Positions 41,686 through 51,470 are shown, counted from the first letter of the stretch. The stretch: 64,000 nt of DNA from JBPOFM01 sp041391925 (GCA_041391925.1 JAWKNA010000005.1:124001-188000), one strand, 5' to 3'. The notes: generated from the letters alone by a model not told the origin. Numbers and translations: made by a program.

Positions 41686-42564
41686 ATGAAAGAAATCAAC
41701 ATACAAGACTTCAAAGTCACTAAAAAAATTAGTGTCAAGGATTTAAAAACGACTTATAATCTTGAAGCTTCTGAAGATAAAATCGAGGATGAACTGGAAG
41801 AGGTACGAGAGAAACTGGGGAAACTCCAAGACACGATGTACGCTCATGGCAAGTATGCCGTATTGGTCTGTCTGCAAGGCATGGATACAGCAGGGAAGGA
41901 CAGTTTGATTCGCGAAGTCTTTAAAGATTTTAATACCAGGGGAATTATTGTCCATAGTTTTAAAGTGCCAACAGAATTGGAATTGAGACACGACTATTTA
42001 TGGAGACATTACATAGCCTTGCCAGAACGAGGAAAGTTTGGAATTTTCAATCGGACACATTATGAAAATGTACTGGTGACGCGAGTGCATCCTAATTATA
42101 TACTTGCGGAAAATATTCCGAGCATTAACACAGTTGAAGATGTGAATGAAGCGTTTTGGGACAAACGCTTTGAGCAAATCAATGATTTTGAAAAACATAT
42201 TTCTGACAATGGAATAATTATTTTCAAATTCTTTTTGAATCTCTCCAAAGAAGAGCAAAAAAACCGATTGCTGAGACGTCTTGAAAAACAAGAAAAAAAC
42301 TGGAAGTTTTCTCCAGGCGATTTAAAGGAACGTACTTTATGGAATCAATATATGGATTGCTATGAAGATGCCATCAACAGAACCTCTACACCATACGCAC
42401 CTTGGTTTGCAATTCCAGCCGACGATAAAGAAACCGCTCGATACATTGTGGCAAAGATCATGTACGATACCCTCAAAACTTATACAGATATCCAAGAACC
42501 TGAATTGGATGATGATATTAAAGCCAATTTGGAATTATACAAAAAACAATTAGAGAGCGAATAA
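41686..42564 (+). CDS. ppk2: polyphosphate kinase 2 family protein
   Basis: A 292-residue PPK2 enzyme that moves phosphate between polyphosphate and nucleotides (ADP or AMP). Walker A is CLQGMDTAGKDSL (GMDTAGKD at 65-72), the lid and Walker B region includes GIFNRTHYENVLVTRVHP, and KFFLNLSKEEQKNRLLRRLE and WKFSPGDLKERTLWNQYMDC are typical. NWKFS…APWFAIPADDKETARY matches class III PPK2. It begins 28 bp after the response regulator stop codon and ends the operon. Confidence 0.94.
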   Translation: MKEINIQDFKVTKKISVKDLKTTYNLEASEDKIEDELEEVREKLGKLQDTMYAHGKYAVLVCLQGMDTAGKDSLIREVFKDFNTRGIIVHSFKVPTELELRHDYLWRHYIALPERGKFGIFNRTHYENVLVTRVHPNYILAENIPSINTVEDVNEAFWDKRFEQINDFEKHISDNGIIIFKFFLNLSKEEQKNRLLRRLEKQEKNWKFSPGDLKERTLWNQYMDCYEDAINRTSTPYAPWFAIPADDKETARYIVAKIMYDTLKTYTDIQEPELDDDIKANLELYKKQLESE

Positions 42565-42662
42565 TTAATTCCTTAAATGGTTTTGTATTTTTTATGATTT
42601 TCTTTTAAAAAGGGGAAATTTATAAATGGTATCTTTAACGCTAAATAAATTCACCTTTCTCA

Positions 42663-44036
42663 ATGAAACATATTTTATTTGCAGTAATTATTTTTTTTTC
42701 AATTCAGTTAACGGCACAAAACGATGCCGACATCATCAAACAAATTTATTCTACTTCCTTGACCGATGGAAAAAGCTATACTTGGCTCGACCATTTGTCC
42801 AATGAAATTGGGTCACGTTTGTCGGGCTCTTTAGGTGCGGAACAAGCAGTAGAATATGCTAAAGCTGAAATGGATAAACTTGGATTTGACAAGGTTTGGT
42901 TACAACCAGTAATGGTTCCAAAATGGGTTAGGGGAGCTCCAGAATTTGCATATATTGAAACCTCACCTGGCACCACGATGAGCGTTAATATCTGTGCGCT
43001 TGGCGGTTCCGTAGAAACTCCAAATGCAGGGGTCAAAGCAAATGTTATTGAGGTGAAAAGCCTTAAAGAGCTTCAAACACTTGGTAAAGAGAAAATTGAA
43101 GGTAAAATCGTGTTTTTCAATCGACCGATGCAAGCCGATTTAATCAATACTTTTGAAGCTTACAGTGGAGCTGTAGATCAAAGAGGTTCTGGCGCCAAAG
43201 AAGCTGTGAAATATGGAGCCGTAGGTGTCATTGTTCGCTCCATGAATCTACGTTTGGACGATTTTCCCCATACTGGAGCTATGAATTATGGTGACTTGCC
43301 AGTGTCCCAACGTATTCCAGCAGCTGCCATAAGTACCAATGATGCAGAGAAGTTAAGTGGAATGCTTGCGCTTAATGCAGACCTAAAATTCTTCTTTAGG
43401 CAAAATTGCCAACAGCTTAAAGATGTCCAATCCTATAATGTCATTGGAGAAATTAAAGGCAGTGAATTTCCAAATGAATACATCGTCGTGGGTGGCCACC
43501 TCGATTCTTGGGATTTGGGAGATGGATCGCATGATGATGGTGCGGGTTGTGTGCAATCCATGGATGTATTACGAATTCTGAAGCAAGTGGGCTATCAACC
43601 AAAACGTACGATACGAGTTGTTCTTTTTATGAATGAAGAAAATGGAACGCGTGGTGGTACTAAATATGCCGAAGAAGCCAAGACAAAAGGCGAAAATCAC
43701 ATCTTTGCTCTCGAAAGCGATTCCGGAGGTTTTACACCAAGGGGGTTTTCATTTGATGGGAATGAGACTTTTGTGAGCAAAGCCCAACAATGGAAATCCT
43801 TGTTCAAGCCTTATTTAATCCATTATTTTGAAAATGGACATGGTGGATCTGATATTGGCCCTCTTAAAAACAAAAGCATTGTTTTGGCAGGATTGGTCCC
43901 AGACTCACAGCGCTATTTTGATTATCACCATGCCAAGAACGACACCTTTGACGCTGTTGACAAACGAGAATTGGAGCTCGGTGCTGCAACCATGGCTTCG
44001 ATGATTTATTTAGTTGATAAATATGGAGTTAAATAG
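42663..44036 (+). CDS. M28 family zinc aminopeptidase (carboxypeptidase Q-like)
   Basis: A 457-residue secreted metallopeptidase with a signal peptide of about 18 residues. Residues about 110-240 form a PA-like insert (GKIVFFNRPMQ, VKYGAVGVIVRSM). The two-zinc site is seen in VVGGHLDSWDLGDGSHDDGAG, FMNEENGTRGG, LESDSGGF and FDYHHAKNDTFDAV, giving the H-D-E-D-H ligands. It cleaves peptides in the periplasm or outside the cell. It probably has its own promoter (TATCTTTA at 42630-42637). Confidence 0.93.
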   Translation: MKHILFAVIIFFSIQLTAQNDADIIKQIYSTSLTDGKSYTWLDHLSNEIGSRLSGSLGAEQAVEYAKAEMDKLGFDKVWLQPVMVPKWVRGAPEFAYIETSPGTTMSVNICALGGSVETPNAGVKANVIEVKSLKELQTLGKEKIEGKIVFFNRPMQADLINTFEAYSGAVDQRGSGAKEAVKYGAVGVIVRSMNLRLDDFPHTGAMNYGDLPVSQRIPAAAISTNDAEKLSGMLALNADLKFFFRQNCQQLKDVQSYNVIGEIKGSEFPNEYIVVGGHLDSWDLGDGSHDDGAGCVQSMDVLRILKQVGYQPKRTIRVVLFMNEENGTRGGTKYAEEAKTKGENHIFALESDSGGFTPRGFSFDGNETFVSKAQQWKSLFKPYLIHYFENGHGGSDIGPLKNKSIVLAGLVPDSQRYFDYHHAKNDTFDAVDKRELELGAATMASMIYLVDKYGVK

Positions 44037-44159
44037 CTTAAGTCAAAGTTTTCTCGTGAATCTAAATTGTATGATATCTAAATGAGTATTTTGGTTTAAA
44101 GTTGGTTTTTAGAAGTAAATATTTTTTATATTTATTGGCTAACCAATTGAACAACTGAT

Positions 44160-44930
44160 ATGTCACTCGTTATTATCTCACTGATTCTGTCCCTTATAAT
44201 TACCTCTTTCGGAATTTTTTCCAATGAAGATAACAAAACAACAGTCAACGGTGTTACTGGCAAATCCAGTGAACCCGTTCAAGACGAAAAAAAAGGTAAA
44301 TTCAGATTATGGTGCGAAAGAAAAGGTCTTAACAAAAAGAATCTTATCCTCCTTGGCGTTAACATACTCGCTCTTGGAGTTTCCTACTTGATGATACATA
44401 AAGAAGCTGAAGAGAATGATGTTCTTCAGAAGAATATTGAAGATTCTAAAATGCTCATAAAAACTGCAAACGACAGATTGTCTGACCAACAAAAAGAGAT
44501 TTTTGATGGATTTAAAATGCTCGAAAGACAATTGAAACAGCAAGGCAGTGAAACTAGTGCCATAAGTGGAACATTGGCACAATTGACAAATGATATCAAA
44601 ACATATTCATCTGAATCAAAAGGTTTGATCAACTCGCTAAACAAAACATTGACATCTGAAAGTGCAAAAAGCAATGTGGGCGACGTAGTGAAATCAGGTT
44701 TTTCAATTCCCGTTGGAGGAAAATCTGCCGTTATAATTGATGCCCAAAACCAAGTGGCGATAACGTATGAATCAAAAACCAACTATATAAAAATCATATT
44801 GAATGGTAGAGCATATAATTTGCGCCCAGCTCAAGAAAGACCCTTTACAGATGAAAATGGAGTTGACAAACTCTTGGTATATCAAGGCATCTCAAATGGT
44901 CAGCATCATTTTACAATCAAGAGTAAATAA
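44160..44930 (+). CDS. membrane-anchored coiled-coil protein
   Basis: A 256-residue protein. The N-terminal helix (LVIISLILSLIITSFGIF) and a second helix (LILLGVNILALGVSYLMI) anchor it. Residues about 90-190 are a coiled coil (ENDVLQKNIEDSKMLIKTAN, ERQLKQQG, YSSESKGLINSLNKTL). The C-terminal 60 residues form a small beta domain (AVIIDAQNQVAITYES, YIKIILNGRAYNL, KLLVYQGISNGQHHFTIK). No family is recognised. It might be a sensor or scaffold. Confidence 0.7.
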   Translation: MSLVIISLILSLIITSFGIFSNEDNKTTVNGVTGKSSEPVQDEKKGKFRLWCERKGLNKKNLILLGVNILALGVSYLMIHKEAEENDVLQKNIEDSKMLIKTANDRLSDQQKEIFDGFKMLERQLKQQGSETSAISGTLAQLTNDIKTYSSESKGLINSLNKTLTSESAKSNVGDVVKSGFSIPVGGKSAVIIDAQNQVAITYESKTNYIKIILNGRAYNLRPAQERPFTDENGVDKLLVYQGISNGQHHFTIKSK

Positions 44931-44970
44931 TTTTGACTTGCATTCATTTGAAACGATAATAAAACGAACC

Positions 44971-45534
44971 ATGAGATTACATAGTGTTGCCATCTTACTA
45001 TTAGTTGTTTTTAAAATAAACGCACAAGATATTTTGCCATACCACGAACTTCCAGAATATCCCGAAAGTTTTACCGCTGGCACCATGGCAGCGAGAATGG
45101 TCGATGCTCTAGGATTCCGATATTATTGGGCAACAGAAGATTTAAAAGAAAATGATTTAGCTTATAAACCAAATGATGATGCACGTTCAACAGGAGAAAC
45201 CATTGACCATATCTTGAGTCTTTCTCATGTGATTGTCAATTCAACTCTCAAAAGGCTAAATGCTAAAAATGATTTTTCAAAAATGTCATTTGATGAAAAA
45301 CGTAAACAAACCCTTCTCAATCTCAAAACAGCGGCAGATATTTTGAGAACTAGCGATGACATTTCACAGTTCAAAATTATTTTTGGAGAACGGGAAATTC
45401 CCTTTTTGAATAATGTGAATGGACCTATTGCGGATGCCATTTGGCACTGTGGACAGATTGCTTCGTTTAGAAGAAGTTCAGGAAATCCTATCAACCCAAG
45501 AGTGGACCATTTTATGGGAACTGTGAAGGATTAG
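44971..45534 (+). CDS. DinB family protein, exported
   Basis: A 187-residue protein with a signal peptide (RLHSVAILLLVVFKINAQD) and a DinB four-helix bundle: MAARMVDALGFRYYWATEDL, SSGETIDHILSLSHVIVNST-like text with the first His, and DAIWHCGQIASFRRSSGNPI with the second and third ligand positions. DinB folds bind a metal with three His and act as thiol transferases or have unknown roles. An in-frame extension to 44803 overlaps the previous gene and is rejected. It ends 1 bp before the convergent DUF6090 gene. Confidence 0.82.
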   Translation: MRLHSVAILLLVVFKINAQDILPYHELPEYPESFTAGTMAARMVDALGFRYYWATEDLKENDLAYKPNDDARSTGETIDHILSLSHVIVNSTLKRLNAKNDFSKMSFDEKRKQTLLNLKTAADILRTSDDISQFKIIFGEREIPFLNNVNGPIADAIWHCGQIASFRRSSGNPINPRVDHFMGTVKD

Positions 45535-45535
45535 T

Positions 45536-46267
45536 TTATCCTTTATTTTTTTTTAATCGCTTATCAATTTCATTCAGTAAAATGATGGCATCTTGTTTGT
45601 ATTGCTTTGTAAGTGCCAAATGATTACCGACCGCTAGAATGGCATGCGACGTTACTCGTGTTCTATAATCTTCACTTTCGGTAAAATAGTGGATGACTTC
45701 ATCAGTCATTTTGCCTTGAGCCATATCAACAAACCATGGAAATTCTTCAAGAGCATTAAAATTTTTCATCACTATATTCTCCATGCGCTCATTACTTTTG
45801 TCAATTAATGGGTCAAAAACCGAGTAGAACTTGGTAATATCTGTAATGAGACTATCTCGTTCAGATGTTTGTAGTTCAATTAAATTTTTCAGTTGCCCTA
45901 TTCCTTTGGTTTGAATGCTAAAAGGTTGATATATAGTCACCAGAGCGAGACATTCCATACATTCTGTATAATTGTCTTTTGTGATTTCATGATTTATAAT
46001 TCTTTTGCTGTTTTTTAGATTGGCTTCATAAAATTTAATTATGGTTGAGGCGTAGGTTGTGTCAATCTCTAAATCATACGAAATGGTTTTTAATGTAGTG
46101 TTGATTGTATTAATCAGCTTTCGTTTTTCGTTCCAATTGTTTACCTGGAGTGCCAATAAAATCCCAATCATCAACAAGACAATTTCTCCAATGGCATATA
46201 ACAGATAACTTGTAATCTTATTGTTTTTCATAAGCTTATGTCGAATTTTCCTAAAAAAAGTCACCAT
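45536..46267 (-). CDS. DUF6090 family protein
   Basis: A 243-residue protein of a family abundant in Flavobacteriia. The hallmark is the N-terminus: FFRKIRHKLMKNN, then YLLYAIGEIVLLMIGILLAL, one membrane helix, followed by QVNNWNEKRK. The rest is helical and periplasmic, with VDMAQGKMTDEVIHYFTESE. Function is unknown. It stands 260 bp downstream of the VWA gene on the same strand. Confidence 0.88.
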   Translation of the reverse strand: MVTFFRKIRHKLMKNNKITSYLLYAIGEIVLLMIGILLALQVNNWNEKRKLINTINTTLKTISYDLEIDTTYASTIIKFYEANLKNSKRIINHEITKDNYTECMECLALVTIYQPFSIQTKGIGQLKNLIELQTSERDSLITDITKFYSVFDPLIDKSNERMENIVMKNFNALEEFPWFVDMAQGKMTDEVIHYFTESEDYRTRVTSHAILAVGNHLALTKQYKQDAIILLNEIDKRLKKNKG

Positions 46268-46363
46268 ACATTAATTGTTATTATCCTTTGGAATCTCTTT
46301 ATAATTTAAACTATTTATTCACCGCCTTAAGCCCAATGTTGCAAAAAGGATGAAGACAATAAC

Positions 46364-46377
46364 TTGACAAATGTCAA
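46364..46377. promoter_or_regulatory. inverted repeat upstream of the DUF6090 gene
   Basis: TTGACA-AA-TGTCAA, 6-bp arms, about 100 bp before the start codon at 46267. Possible operator. Confidence 0.3.
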
Positions 46378-46526
46378 ATCCACCCATTACTAAAAAAAGT
46401 ATTTAATTGCAAAATCTATTTCAGTCAATTCTACAACCAATAATCAATCAAAAGTTTTCCGTTTAGATTCAGCAATCCTGCCATTTCCATAGTTATTAGT
46501 TGCTTTAAAAAAATATGTTTTATCCG

Positions 46527-47933
46527 TTACAGTTCAGCCATTTTCTCAACTGTTTCTCCCTGTTTGACTTCTATGGTAAATGTTTGATTTTTGCCCGCAT
46601 ACTCTTTCTTAACAGGTTTGATAACAATTTCATAAGTGCCAGGGTTCAAAATATACTCTCTAGGATTGCTACTTGCAGATGTATAGCTTCTACCACCTGC
46701 GACATTCTTACCTGTTTTTTTATCGTTAACGGAGACAACCGCATCCACCAATGTTTCACCCATTTTGACACCAAGCATCGCTTTTCCGGTTTTGAAATTA
46801 TACTCAATGGTTGTAGTTTTTGCAGCTTCAACTTTTACATTTTCAAAACGATGTGTAATATCTAATCCATCTATTCTTAGAGCACCAATTTCAACATCAT
46901 AGGTTCCTGGATTGACTTCAATAGTAGCCGGTTTTCCATAGGTTCTTTTGCCTCCAACCACTTTACCTTCCTTGTTGATAACCTTACTGGTACAATCCCA
47001 GCCTTCCCCATTGTTGAGTGTGATAAGATTGATTTGACCACCATCAAATGAAATGGTCTGATGTGTAATTTTGTCGTCAAATGATTGCACATTGCCAATC
47101 ACTATTGGTTCGACACGACTGTTTTCAAGAGCTTGAACTTTTAAATCGTAATTGCCTTGTGGAAGTGATAGGAATACAGTATCCCCATAGGTTCGCCTGC
47201 CGTCGATTTCCTCTTTGGTTCCAGCTTTGAATGCTTTGACAAGTGCATCAATTGGTTTTCCGTTTTTAATGGTATAGACCGTGAAATTTCCTGGGCCTTT
47301 ATCTACAGTTTGCGAAGTAGCTTCATTAAGAACGCCGGCTAAACCATCGGCATTAGAGGCATCGTAATAATTGCCATCTCCAGCTTTCGTCGCACATTTG
47401 AGTTGCTCGGTTTCACTTTCCTTGAGCCCAAAACCCACTATGTGTAACTTAAAATCAATGCCTTCGGCTTTAGCCTTTGTGATAACGTCACAAATATTTC
47501 CATCGCAAGATTCGATGCCATCGGTCACCAAAATAATGGTGGCTTTAGTTTTTGAATCTCTTAAAGAATTGATGGCCTGTGTGGCAGAATATGCCAAAGG
47601 TGTCATTCCAAGCGGATTGATACCTTTTACAGCGGAATTGATTTTAGACTTGGAATTGTTATTGAGGTCTACCATAAATTCCACGTCCTTACAATCGCCC
47701 TTCTGTCGATGCCCATAAGCGATAAGTCCAATGTTTTGGTTGTCCGGTAAGTTGTTGACTGCAGTAGAAAGGACATTCGATGCAATTTCCTTCTTGGTTT
47801 TGCCATCGAGTTGTCCCCACATGGAACCGCTGGCATCGTAGATAAATAAGATTGGTGATGGGGCTTTCGATTCTTGTGCGTGTATTTGGAAACTGAAACC
47901 AAACACACACAGAATAAAAGCTAATTGTTTCAT
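46527..47933 (-). CDS. von Willebrand factor A domain secreted protein
   Basis: A 468-residue exported protein (signal peptide ends HAQ, residue 20). Residues about 25-205 are a VWA domain with an intact MIDAS: DASGSMWG at 33-40, TPLAYSATQAI with the middle Thr, and VTDGIESCDG with the Asp. Two or three carboxypeptidase-like Ig domains follow (VKVQALENSRVEPIVIG-like, NPGTYDVEIGALRI, LNPGTYEIVIKPVKKEYAGK). Likely a periplasmic or surface adhesion protein that binds a divalent cation. Ligand unknown. Confidence 0.88.
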   Translation of the reverse strand: MKQLAFILCVFGFSFQIHAQESKAPSPILFIYDASGSMWGQLDGKTKKEIASNVLSTAVNNLPDNQNIGLIAYGHRQKGDCKDVEFMVDLNNNSKSKINSAVKGINPLGMTPLAYSATQAINSLRDSKTKATIILVTDGIESCDGNICDVITKAKAEGIDFKLHIVGFGLKESETEQLKCATKAGDGNYYDASNADGLAGVLNEATSQTVDKGPGNFTVYTIKNGKPIDALVKAFKAGTKEEIDGRRTYGDTVFLSLPQGNYDLKVQALENSRVEPIVIGNVQSFDDKITHQTISFDGGQINLITLNNGEGWDCTSKVINKEGKVVGGKRTYGKPATIEVNPGTYDVEIGALRIDGLDITHRFENVKVEAAKTTTIEYNFKTGKAMLGVKMGETLVDAVVSVNDKKTGKNVAGGRSYTSASSNPREYILNPGTYEIVIKPVKKEYAGKNQTFTIEVKQGETVEKMAEL

Positions 47934-48001
47934 TATGAATGGTTTTTAGTTGTTTTAAAGATACAAAAAATGTATATAGATTAATATATCTCAAATAAGA
48001 A

Positions 48002-49339
48002 CTATTTGGCATGCATATCCATATAATCGAACACCAGATTACAAAACGCATTGACGCCCGTTTTAAATGAGCTGTCATCAATCAAGAATTGGGGAGTATG
48101 GTGGTCTCCTGCGGTTTTTGGGTCTTTACCTTTTGTCAAACCTCCGATGAAAAAATAAAGTCCAGGAACTTTTTGGGCAAAAAATGAAAAATCTTCAGCT
48201 CCTGTAATGGCAGGAATCAATATCAGGTTCTCTTTTCCTACCGATTTTTGTAATGTAGGTAGCATCTCTGCGGTGAGTTTTTCGTCATTTGTAGTCACAG
48301 GATAGCGAGTGGTATATGGTAATTCAACAGATGCAGTAGCTCCTGCTGCTTCGGCAGTTTTTTCCACAATTTGACGAATGCGATTGGCAATCATCGTTTC
48401 ATCTCCATTCGTAAAGGTTCTAACCGTTCCGAGCATCTCCACTTGTTCTGGTATGATATTGCTTCGGTTACCTCCATTTATGGCACCTATAGTCACCACA
48501 GCCGCATTTTCTGTTAAATTGACATTCCTGCTGACAATAGTCTGTAAGTTATTGATGATTTGAGCTGAAACAACAATGGGATCTACACCAACCCAAGGCG
48601 AAGAGCCATGAGCAGGTTTTCCATTTACAATAATTTTCATATCATTAACGCCAGCCATAATCCCCCCTGAACGGTAACTTATTTTTCCAACTTCAGTTCC
48701 CGCATCCATATGAAGTCCGAAAATCACATCAACTTTTGGGTTTTCCAAAACTCCTTCTTTCACCATCAGTTCTGCACCATATTCTTCACCTTTCGGCCCA
48801 CCTTCTTCTGCAGGTTGAAAAATGAATTTTACCGTACCTTTCAAGTCTTTTTTCATTTTGGACAAAATTTCAGCAACACCCATCAATATGGCTACATGCC
48901 CATCATGCCCGCAGGCATGCATGACAAACGTTTCTTTTCCGTTGTAAGTGGTTTTAACTTTAGAGGCAAAGGGCAAATCATTTTTTTCCTCAACAGGCAA
49001 TGCATCCATGTCAGCACGCAATGCGACGACAGGACCAGGTTGACCCCCTTTTAAAATACCTACAACTCCTGTGACACCAACTTTAGTCTGCACATCCATA
49101 TCCAAAGATTTTAAATGTTTGGCGATGAGTTCAGCAGTCCTGAATTCTCGATTTCCCAGTTCGGGATTTTGGTGAATGTCATGACGCCAATTGATGACTT
49201 TTTGTTCAATTTGATCAGCAGCTTTGCCGATGGCTTCACTATGATTTTTTGTTTGCGAATGTGCTATATTCACTATTAAAAAAAAGCTTATAAAGAAAAT
49301 ATAAAATTTATTGGTAAAGAATGATTGCTTGGTCTTCAT
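48002..49339 (-). CDS. M20 family amidohydrolase (exported)
   Basis: A 445-residue zinc hydrolase with a signal peptide of about 28 residues. The metal site includes ALRADMDALPVEEKNDLPFA, MHACGHDGHVAILMGVA and FQPAEEGGPKGEEYGA. The dimerisation domain lies at about 230-340 (MKIIVNGKPAHGSSPWVGVD) and PAITGAEDFSFFAQKVPGLY closes the site. It resembles hippurate hydrolase/N-acyl amino acid amidohydrolases, which release amino acids from acyl or indole-like conjugates. Substrate is inferred only. Confidence 0.92.
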   Translation of the reverse strand: MKTKQSFFTNKFYIFFISFFLIVNIAHSQTKNHSEAIGKAADQIEQKVINWRHDIHQNPELGNREFRTAELIAKHLKSLDMDVQTKVGVTGVVGILKGGQPGPVVALRADMDALPVEEKNDLPFASKVKTTYNGKETFVMHACGHDGHVAILMGVAEILSKMKKDLKGTVKFIFQPAEEGGPKGEEYGAELMVKEGVLENPKVDVIFGLHMDAGTEVGKISYRSGGIMAGVNDMKIIVNGKPAHGSSPWVGVDPIVVSAQIINNLQTIVSRNVNLTENAAVVTIGAINGGNRSNIIPEQVEMLGTVRTFTNGDETMIANRIRQIVEKTAEAAGATASVELPYTTRYPVTTNDEKLTAEMLPTLQKSVGKENLILIPAITGAEDFSFFAQKVPGLYFFIGGLTKGKDPKTAGDHHTPQFLIDDSSFKTGVNAFCNLVFDYMDMHAK

Positions 49340-49380
49340 GGGTGTTTTATAAGGATTAATATTTATGGGATAAACAAAAA

Positions 49381-50430
49381 TTAGAATGAACCGCTGTGTA
49401 CATCTTTGACAAATTGTATCAGCCCTGGAAAGAACGTCTTTGGGTCATCGTATTGTGACAGATGGCCACTATTACAAGTAATACTTCTTCCGTTTTGTAC
49501 TTGTGTACTCATCCATTGCATATATTTTGGATCCATGGTGTCATAAGTGCCACCAATCATTAGGGTGGGGACTGTTAGTTCTTTTAATCTTTCAGATACA
49601 TCCCAACCTTTTAACGTGGCATTTCCAGTCACACCGAATTCACTATAACCTTGCATATAGATATAAATGTTCGGATTTAGGTGCTGGAAAGCCCGATTGA
49701 TGAATTCAGGCCATTGATCCAAAGGTTTGTGCAAAACATGTTTGGTATAATAATTTTGAGTGACCAATTCGGTGTATCTGGGATTCGAGAAATCTTCCTT
49801 GGCTTCCATGTCCTTGATTTCTTTGTAGACCTCTGGAGGTAACTGTGGACCTAGAACTTCGGCGGCATATTTTTCATATTCTGGAATACTCGCCATCATA
49901 TTTGAAATGATCAAACCTTTCAAGTTATCTTGATATTTTAAGGCATATTCCATCGCAAGAATTCCGCCCCAAGATTGTCCGAACAAGTAGAAATTATCTT
50001 TGTTGAGATTTAGAGCTTTACGAACTTGCTCTACTTCATCTACAAAATGTTCCGTAGTCCATAATGTAGAATCGTTTGGCTTATCACTGTAATAGCTGTC
50101 GAGTTGGTCATAATAGATGTATTCTATTTGCTCGTTGGGAAGATAGCCGTCAAAGTTCTCAAAAAATTCATGGGTACCTCCAGGACCACCATGGAGCAAC
50201 AAAAATTTCATTTTTGGGTTGTTGCCCATACGTTTGGTCCAAACATTATAGGTGCCTTTCGGCGTTGTGATTGGAATCATTTTGATACCTCCCGTTTTTT
50301 GGTCATCAGCATGGGAATAATCAAAATAGCTTGACTGACCATCTTTTATTTGATGGTTCACCTTTATTTCTTTATTGCATGAGAAAATGATGCAACATAA
50401 AATAATCCATAAAATAGGTTTTGAATTCAT
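49381..50430 (-). CDS. proline iminopeptidase-like lipoprotein (S33)
   Basis: A 349-residue alpha/beta hydrolase starting at ATG 50430, with a lipobox (IIFSC). LLLHGGPGGTHEFFENF carries the HGGPGG oxyanion motif of prolyl aminopeptidases, the nucleophile is in LFGQSWGGILAMEY, the acid lies in GGTYDTMDPKYM, and the His is in CNSGHLSQYD. It would remove N-terminal proline from peptides at the cell envelope. An in-frame extension to 50487 is out of the signal and is rejected. It is followed upstream by a stretch of broken genes. Confidence 0.9.
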   Translation of the reverse strand: MNSKPILWIILCCIIFSCNKEIKVNHQIKDGQSSYFDYSHADDQKTGGIKMIPITTPKGTYNVWTKRMGNNPKMKFLLLHGGPGGTHEFFENFDGYLPNEQIEYIYYDQLDSYYSDKPNDSTLWTTEHFVDEVEQVRKALNLNKDNFYLFGQSWGGILAMEYALKYQDNLKGLIISNMMASIPEYEKYAAEVLGPQLPPEVYKEIKDMEAKEDFSNPRYTELVTQNYYTKHVLHKPLDQWPEFINRAFQHLNPNIYIYMQGYSEFGVTGNATLKGWDVSERLKELTVPTLMIGGTYDTMDPKYMQWMSTQVQNGRSITCNSGHLSQYDDPKTFFPGLIQFVKDVHSGSF

Positions 50431-50441
50431 TTTTTTGGTTT

Positions 50442-50594
50442 TCAAAATGTTAATGCTCGTGAAGTTATCAAAAGTTTTCCAATCCATTGATATATTGTTT
50501 TGTTTGACGTTGTTTCTTCAACTTTAGTACAACCTGAAATAATGGTTATAAGTGTGATTAGGCATATAGGCTTGGCTATCTGAAGTTGTTTTAT
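50442..50594 (-). pseudogene. remnant of a lipoprotein gene
   Basis: Reading IKQLQIAKPICLITLITI and then ISGC, this frame has a full lipoprotein signal peptide, but it starts at ATA instead of ATG and ends after about 50 codons, overlapping the upstream part of the hydrolase gene. It looks like a decayed lipoprotein gene with a mutated start codon. Confidence 0.45.
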
Positions 50595-50616
50595 GGTTAT
50601 TATTTTAGTTTTTTAC

Positions 50617-50877
50617 TTAAAAGATTAAATTCGATGGATTTATAAAAAACAGATAATCGCAATCTTTGATGAAATCGTTCAAATCAGACTTTATTTGCGG
50701 ATTAAGTTCGCATACATATAGATTTTATGAATGATGAAGTTCCATTAATTGTTGGTAATTTTCCTTTTTTGAAATGTCGATGGTAGATACTTTGACATCA
50801 AAAATGTTTTCCAAAAAAAGCGATACAATGTCACTTTCAATATGGCCCGAATCTCCTATGATACCTACTTTTTTCAT
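50617..50877 (-). pseudogene. remnant of an NAD(P)-dependent epimerase/dehydrogenase
   Basis: The frame opens MKKVGIIGDSGHIESDIVSL, a degraded Rossmann GxxGxxG segment, and goes on to VKVSTIDISKKENYQQLMEL. It stops at TAA 50725-50727 and then continues in the same frame with NLYVCELNPQIKSDLNDFIK and ends at 50617. The stop is one base from a Glu codon, as expected at that place in related dehydrogenases. The gene is also truncated to about 86 codons from a family of about 300 or more. Confidence 0.65.
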
Positions 50878-50939
50878 GATTCATAGATTTTGATAGAGTA
50901 ATCAGACAGATTGGCAACAGCTTGATTGATTTATTTTTT

Positions 50940-51185
50940 TTAAACACTGAATTTAAAAATTGATTTGTCACTGTTACCAATATCTCCACAAAAATATCTG
51001 TCTGTTTTATCTGAAAGCCTAATGGCTTTATAGCAGTTGGTAGCTATTTCGGTTGTATCTGCAGGGATTTTGATGTGAAGGTTTAACCAACCAAGCAATG
51101 AATCCAATCTTGATGCATCAGAATTTTGCCCAAATGGGATTATTGTACAAAAAAGTACAAGGATAATGGTTAGTTGTTACTTCAT
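50940..51185 (-). pseudogene. remnant of a secreted protein gene
   Basis: ATG-AAG-TAA is followed in the same frame by QLTIILVLFCTIIPFGQNSD, a perfect signal peptide, and then about 55 codons ending at 50940. The stop at codon 3 (51177-51179) is one base from a Lys codon. Family unknown, but the signal peptide makes a real ancestral gene likely. Confidence 0.55.
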
Positions 51186-51470
51186 AAGCCTTAATTAATT
51201 GCTATCAATAAGACTTGAGGGGAATTGTTAAATATAGTGATTTTTTCTTATATGATTACAAACTCCTAGCCAGCCCAATCCAATTTGGTCAAGTTGATTA
51301 GATAGTTTGCATCTTTTAAAATCAAGAGGTAAAACCATTTTTTTTTGTCCAGCACCAATAGAACGTTTCAGGATTGGGTTATATGCAAATTTTCTTGTGA
51401 ACCGTGTCAAAGTTAAATTGCCCACGGATAAAATTTTGGCTTCCCAAGACACAAAATTATAGATTAACAA
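51186..51470. other. spacer after the AI-2E family gene
   Basis: A region of about 285 bp directly downstream of the AI-2E gene on its strand. An 80-codon TTG frame exists at 51228-51470 but has no recognisable domain. It could be more gene decay. Nothing else was seen. Confidence 0.4.

Noticed and set aside
36518..42564. The ABC-MscS-barrel-regulator-PPK2 run as a defence island
   Set aside because: All members have ordinary housekeeping or stress families and none carries nuclease, toxin or CARF-like domains.
51228..51470. 80-codon TTG frame directly after the AI-2E gene
   Set aside because: It starts with TTG, shares no motif with any family and lies in a region of gene decay. It could be a further remnant, but the evidence is too thin.
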